From assembly GCA_964545345.1 (NCBI GenBank), contig CAZJFE010000030.1:1-7784 (forward strand): a stretch of DNA of 7,784 bases, written 5' to 3'. Source of the DNA: JAUSKF01 sp964545345. Lineage in GTDB: Bacteria > Patescibacteriota > Minisyncoccia > UBA6257 > WO2-44-18. A model generated the notes under the pieces. The model saw only the letters and a list, made by a program, of their open reading frames with translations. It was not told the origin of the DNA and did no database searches. Below are positions 5,213 through 7,784 of this stretch, piece by piece; the stretch's first letter is position 1, and each line of letters opens with the position of its first letter. The position numbers were made by a program, and so were the translations under genes.

Positions 5213-5535
5213 AAGTCAAAAATTTCATCCCCTTGCCGAACCTTGTCATCAACCTTTACGCCAACTTCCTGGCCCTTCTTGGCGACAGCGATGTCTTTGT
5301 GGTCGTACTGCATTGATTTTATTTTCTGCTCAAAATCAGTCGTGGCTCCTTTAATGCGAACTACCAATCCCGCTTTCACCGGTTTTTTGAATTTCATAAT
5401 CGCCACTTCAATGCCGCCATAAAAATGGGTGACTACGCCGATAGGTTTTTGAAACTTCGCCTTTACCACTTTCACTTTTTTCTTCGCGGGTCGCGCTACT
5501 TTCTTTACTGACTTTTTAGTAACTTTCCTTTTCAT
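5209..5535 (-). CDS. EF-Tu domain-2-like small protein with lysine-rich N-terminus
   Basis: A 108-residue protein. Residues 1-28 are an extremely basic tail rich in Lys, Val and Ala, likely disordered and suited to binding nucleic acid. Residues 30-108 form a single beta-barrel-like domain: PIGVVTHFYGGIEVAIMKF, then LVVRIKGATTDFEQKIKSMQYDH (57-79), then VAKKGQEVGVKVDDKVRQGDEIFDL. The TDFEQ.I.SMQ.DH pattern with the G..VG.KV...VR.GD ending is that of the elongation-factor-like small proteins and the C-terminal part of some U32 peptidases, related to domain 2 of EF-Tu. No GTPase domain is present. The function is not known; an RNA- or ribosome-related job is a guess. It starts 4 bp after the LOG-like gene without a Shine-Dalgarno and ends in an ATGA overlap with the MgtC-like gene. 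Confidence 0.85.
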   Translation of the reverse strand: MKRKVTKKSVKKVARPAKKKVKVVKAKFQKPIGVVTHFYGGIEVAIMKFKKPVKAGLVVRIKGATTDFEQKIKSMQYDHKDIAVAKKGQEVGVKVDDKVRQGDEIFDL

Positions 5536-5539
5536 TGTT

Positions 5540-6127
5540 TTACTGTTTGTGATTATTTTCCTTCTCTTTCTCTATCGCGTCAATTAACTTACTGACTAAC
5601 TTCTCGGGATCGGTATCGTAGATTACTTTTCCGGGGCCGCGATGCGATTTCTCCACGATTTCCTTCAACATATCCGCCATTCCGCCGGTGCCGGTCAAGA
5701 CACCAATCGGTTTTTTATCCTCAAAGGCGATTGTGAATTCATTAAGAGTGCCGAGCCGACCGCAGATGTTAATGATGGCGTCGGCGGAGCGAGTCAGTAA
5801 AAGGTTGCGGCCGGCGTAGTCAAATCCGGTGTAAACAATCACGTCATGATAATCAGTCGGTAACTTATAAGACCGGATGTGGGCCGCTTCAGAGGCGGCC
5901 GGGGAAAGACCGATCACCATGCCACCGGCCTCTTTCGCGCCCTTGGCCGACCAATAGGGAATCCCGGTAGTAGCGCCGGTGACCAAAACCATTCCGGCTT
6001 CGGCGATCACTCTCCCGATTTGTTCGGCTTTCTCCAGGGCGTCAATGGCGCAATGCCCGGTCTCGGCGGCGCCGGAGACGCAAATTTTGTACTTAAGATG
6101 ATGGCGTTGATTTAAGCGGGAGGCCAT
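5540..6127 (-). CDS. LOG/SLOG-superfamily (Rossmann-like, TIGR00725-like) protein
   Basis: A 195-residue soluble protein with a Rossmann-type fold pattern. A first strand KICVSGAAETG (14-24) leads to a nucleotide-binding loop. VLVTGATTGIP (47-57) stands where LOG/DprA proteins have a GG.xG loop. DYAGRNLLLTRSADAIINICGRLGTLNEFTIAF (103-135) corresponds to the R..... and PGGxGTxxE signature. Here the signature reads CGRLGTLNE, with the usual PGG replaced by CGR while GT and E130 are kept. LOG enzymes release free cytokinin-type bases from nucleoside monophosphates; other members only bind nucleotides, so the substrate is uncertain. A Lys/Glu-rich helix ends the protein. The ATG lacks a Shine-Dalgarno and follows a TAGAAT box by 7 bases, so it may be leaderless. 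It is 4 bp from the next gene. Confidence 0.8.
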   Translation of the reverse strand: MASRLNQRHHLKYKICVSGAAETGHCAIDALEKAEQIGRVIAEAGMVLVTGATTGIPYWSAKGAKEAGGMVIGLSPAASEAAHIRSYKLPTDYHDVIVYTGFDYAGRNLLLTRSADAIINICGRLGTLNEFTIAFEDKKPIGVLTGTGGMADMLKEIVEKSHRGPGKVIYDTDPEKLVSKLIDAIEKEKENNHKQ

Positions 6128-6134
6128 ATATAGT

Positions 6135-6140
6135 ATTCTA
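6135..6140 (-). promoter_or_regulatory. Candidate -10 box for a leaderless start of the LOG-like gene
   Basis: TAGAAT on the minus strand (five of six to TATAAT) ends 7 bases before the ATG at 6127, so a transcript would begin at or next to the start codon. The -35 region is poor (TCTAAA or CTAAAG). The position, not the match alone, is the argument, and it remains tentative. Confidence 0.3.
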
Positions 6141-6146
6141 CCAAAA

Positions 6147-6164
6147 AACTTTAGAAACTTTAGA
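6147..6164. repeat. Tandem 9 bp duplication at the end of the beta-CASP gene
   Basis: AACTTTAGA is present twice in a row. On the minus strand TCTAAAGTT is duplicated, and the first copy includes the TAA stop of the beta-CASP nuclease gene. It may be a small slippage product that lengthened the 32 bp intergenic gap. Confidence 0.6.
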
Positions 6165-7509
6165 GCTCGACGGTGGAATCTGGATCCGCGACAAAACCAT
6201 CAATCGCCAGCTCATCACGCATCTTCTGAACCAACTCCTTTCCGGATTCTTCTTCCGAATGAACCACAAAGACCTTTTTCAAATTTTTACGCATCGGCTC
6301 CAACCAAGAGAGTAGTTGGGGTTGGTCGGCGTGAGCGGAATAAGCGCTGGCCACCACAATCCGGCAACGAACCGGAATATCTTCCCCGAACATCTTCACT
6401 TTTTTAGCTCCATCAATCAGCTGGCGGCCCAAGGATCCTTCGGCCTGATAGCCAACGACCAACAAGGTGCTTTTCTTATCGGAGAGGTAGCGACGCTCGT
6501 GATGCAAAATCCTGCCGGCGTTGGACATCCCCGCTCCGGCAATAATCACCTTCGGAGGCGGCACGTCATTAATATGCTTTGACTCCTCAACCGTCAGGGT
6601 CATTTTCAATCCTGGGAAGTTGAAAATGGAATCACCGGACTGGATCAGCTTCTTGGTCTCCTCATCAAAATATTTATGATGCTTTTTATAAATTTCCGTC
6701 AGTTTAATCGCGAGCGGACTATCAATGAAAATCGGGATCCGGGGAATTCGGCCGTGCTCCGCCAGTTCGTTCAACTCAAACAACAATTCCTGAGTACGCT
6801 CCATGGCGAAAGCCGGAATCATCAGAACTCCCTTACTCTTCACGGTGTCTTCAATCATATCTTCCAATAGTCCCTTCCTCTCTTCACGTGGCCCATGCAC
6901 CCGGTTTCCGTAAGTTCCCTCAATAACGCAGTAATCAATATCTTCCGGGGGATCGGCGCGCTTGCCAATTATCGGGGCCGGTGAATTTCCTAGATCTCCG
7001 GAAAAAATAATCTTCTTCCCTTCCGCGGCGATTTCAATAAAAGCCGAGCCCAAGACATGCCCGGCATTATGAAAGGTGACCTGGAGATTGCCAACTTTTA
7101 CTGATTGACCGTATTCCAATCCGGTCCAGTTGGCCATCAATTCTTCAATTTCTCGCACTCCGTAAATAACCGGTTTTTTGAAACGCTCGGCTTCTTGGAT
7201 GAGAATATGCTCGGAATCCAACAATAAAAGATTGGCGGCATCGCGACCGGGGATTGTGGAATAAACTTTTCCATGAAAACCGTCTTTATATAATTTCGGA
7301 AGGCGGCCAACGTGATCAATGTGCGGATGAGTAACGAAAACCGCCGTGATTTCTTTTACGTCATACGGAAACGGATCAAAATTCTTCTTTTCCACGAAAC
7401 TCCCGCCCTGATTCAGTCCACAATCAATCAAAAATTTCTGGTCCCCCACCTCCAGTAAAAAGTTGGAGCCAGTAACCTGCTTCGCGGCCCCGTAAAATGT
7501 CAGCTTCAT
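6160..7509 (-). CDS. Beta-CASP metallo-beta-lactamase ribonuclease (CPSF73/TTHA0252-like)
   Basis: A complete 449-residue enzyme with all metal-binding motifs: THPHIDH (residues 60-66, motif II), GHVLGSA with H151 (motif III), FSGDLG with D172 (motif IV), EGTYGNR with E197 (motif A), SAYSAHAD with H393 (motif B) and VVHSEEE with H417 (motif C). PAFAMERTQELL (232-243) and GAGMSNAGRILHH (325-337) mark the inserted beta-CASP domain. Proteins of this group are zinc-dependent RNA endo- and/or exonucleases acting in RNA processing and decay in the cytoplasm; the length is typical. No KH domain is present, unlike archaeal aCPSF1, so it fits the short bacterial type. The ATG has a moderate Shine-Dalgarno, AAGGA (7520-7524), 10 bases upstream. 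It follows the methyltransferase by 18 bp, probably in one transcript. Confidence 0.95.
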   Translation of the reverse strand: MKLTFYGAAKQVTGSNFLLEVGDQKFLIDCGLNQGGSFVEKKNFDPFPYDVKEITAVFVTHPHIDHVGRLPKLYKDGFHGKVYSTIPGRDAANLLLLDSEHILIQEAERFKKPVIYGVREIEELMANWTGLEYGQSVKVGNLQVTFHNAGHVLGSAFIEIAAEGKKIIFSGDLGNSPAPIIGKRADPPEDIDYCVIEGTYGNRVHGPREERKGLLEDMIEDTVKSKGVLMIPAFAMERTQELLFELNELAEHGRIPRIPIFIDSPLAIKLTEIYKKHHKYFDEETKKLIQSGDSIFNFPGLKMTLTVEESKHINDVPPPKVIIAGAGMSNAGRILHHERRYLSDKKSTLLVVGYQAEGSLGRQLIDGAKKVKMFGEDIPVRCRIVVASAYSAHADQPQLLSWLEPMRKNLKKVFVVHSEEESGKELVQKMRDELAIDGFVADPDSTVEL

Positions 7510-7527
7510 GAGCTAATTATCCTTCTA

Positions 7528-7784
7528 TTACTTAACCGAGTCAAAGATAACCACACTCATCAGCGGCCAATGATTACGATCTCTCAGCTCCGCGGTTAAC
7601 CCGCCTTGTCTTAACAATTCCACCAACTGATCCGGATTCCGTTTAAAGGCGCGCTCATCTAAGAAGAAAGCCAGGTGCCCCAATACCTTTAGATATGTAG
7701 GCATTACGATATCCACCAGATAAAAACGTCCTCCCGGTTTCAATATCCTCTTTATCTCCTTAACCGCTTGGATAAATTGTTCAT
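7528..7784 (-). CDS. SAM-dependent methyltransferase, C-terminal part (5' end beyond window)
   Basis: The reading frame is open to the right edge, so the gene starts outside the window; the first complete codons read EQFIQAVKEIKRILKPGG. This helix followed by ILKPGGRFYLVDIV is the post-motif III signature of class I (Methyltransf_11-like) SAM-dependent methyltransferases. The rest, with LVELLRQGGLTAELRDRNHW and a terminal strand PLMSVVIFDSVK, matches the usual last helix and beta hairpin of the fold. The SAM-binding motif I is missing because it lies upstream, so the substrate cannot be judged. A TTG in the frame at 7741-7743 could be mistaken for a start, but the conserved helix upstream shows it is internal. 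It ends 18 bp before the beta-CASP gene. Confidence 0.85.
   Translation of the reverse strand, partial: EQFIQAVKEIKRILKPGGRFYLVDIVMPTYLKVLGHLAFFLDERAFKRNPDQLVELLRQGGLTAELRDRNHWPLMSVVIFDSVK

Noticed and set aside
1146..5535. UGA recoded as glycine, as in Gracilibacteria
   Set aside because: TGA ends several genes at natural family ends (MgtC-partner, permease, 123-residue protein), with one stop inside a terminator and one in an ATGA overlap.
7528..7743. TTG at 7741-7743 as the start of a 71-residue protein
   Set aside because: The frame continues to the window edge and the upstream codons give the conserved helix before KPGG of methyltransferases, so the gene is partial, not small.

Overview
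The window looks like part of a small, compact bacterial genome, most likely a member of the Candidate Phyla Radiation (Patescibacteria). This is an inference with no marker gene behind it. It rests on tight head-to-tail packing with many overlaps, sparse Shine-Dalgarno sites, a tRNA without an encoded CCA, a stand-alone EF-Tu-domain-2-like protein, and palindromic repeats carried in frame inside a gene. TGA is used as a normal stop, so the recoded Gracilibacteria/Absconditabacteria type is unlikely.

Every gene I can support is on the minus strand, so transcription runs from high to low coordinates. From the right edge the order is: the 3' end of a SAM-dependent methyltransferase (7528-7784); a beta-CASP metallo-beta-lactamase ribonuclease (6160-7509); a LOG/SLOG-type nucleotide-binding protein (5540-6127); a lysine-tailed EF-Tu-domain-2-like protein (5209-5535); an MgtC/SapB membrane protein (4730-5212); and an aromatic-type amino acid permease (3646-4749). 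Gaps here are 18 and 32 bp, then 4 bp, an ATGA overlap and a 20 bp overlap, so at least the last four probably form one translationally coupled unit.

A 111 bp element with 14 bp inverted ends fills the gap between the permease and the next pair. That pair is a two-CxxC zinc-ribbon protein (3015-3536) and a Wzy/O-antigen-ligase-like membrane protein (1622-3046), which overlap by 32 bp. The ligase-like gene carries two repeat-derived in-frame insertions, and its stop codon lies inside the 5' end of tRNA-Arg(CCG) (1560-1631). A 123-residue unknown protein follows (1146-1517), ending inside a perfect bidirectional terminator.

The left 1.1 kb is different. It holds two paralogous single-pass membrane proteins sharing a WWINQPE motif (460-1038, and 1-164 cut by the edge). 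They have strong AGGAGG ribosome binding sites, and the upstream copy has a near-consensus promoter. The 295 bp between them is rich in inverted repeats. The terminator arm of the first gene can also pair with an intermediate segment or with the ribosome binding site of the second gene. This possible RNA switch, together with the unknown paralogue pair, is the most interesting part of the window.
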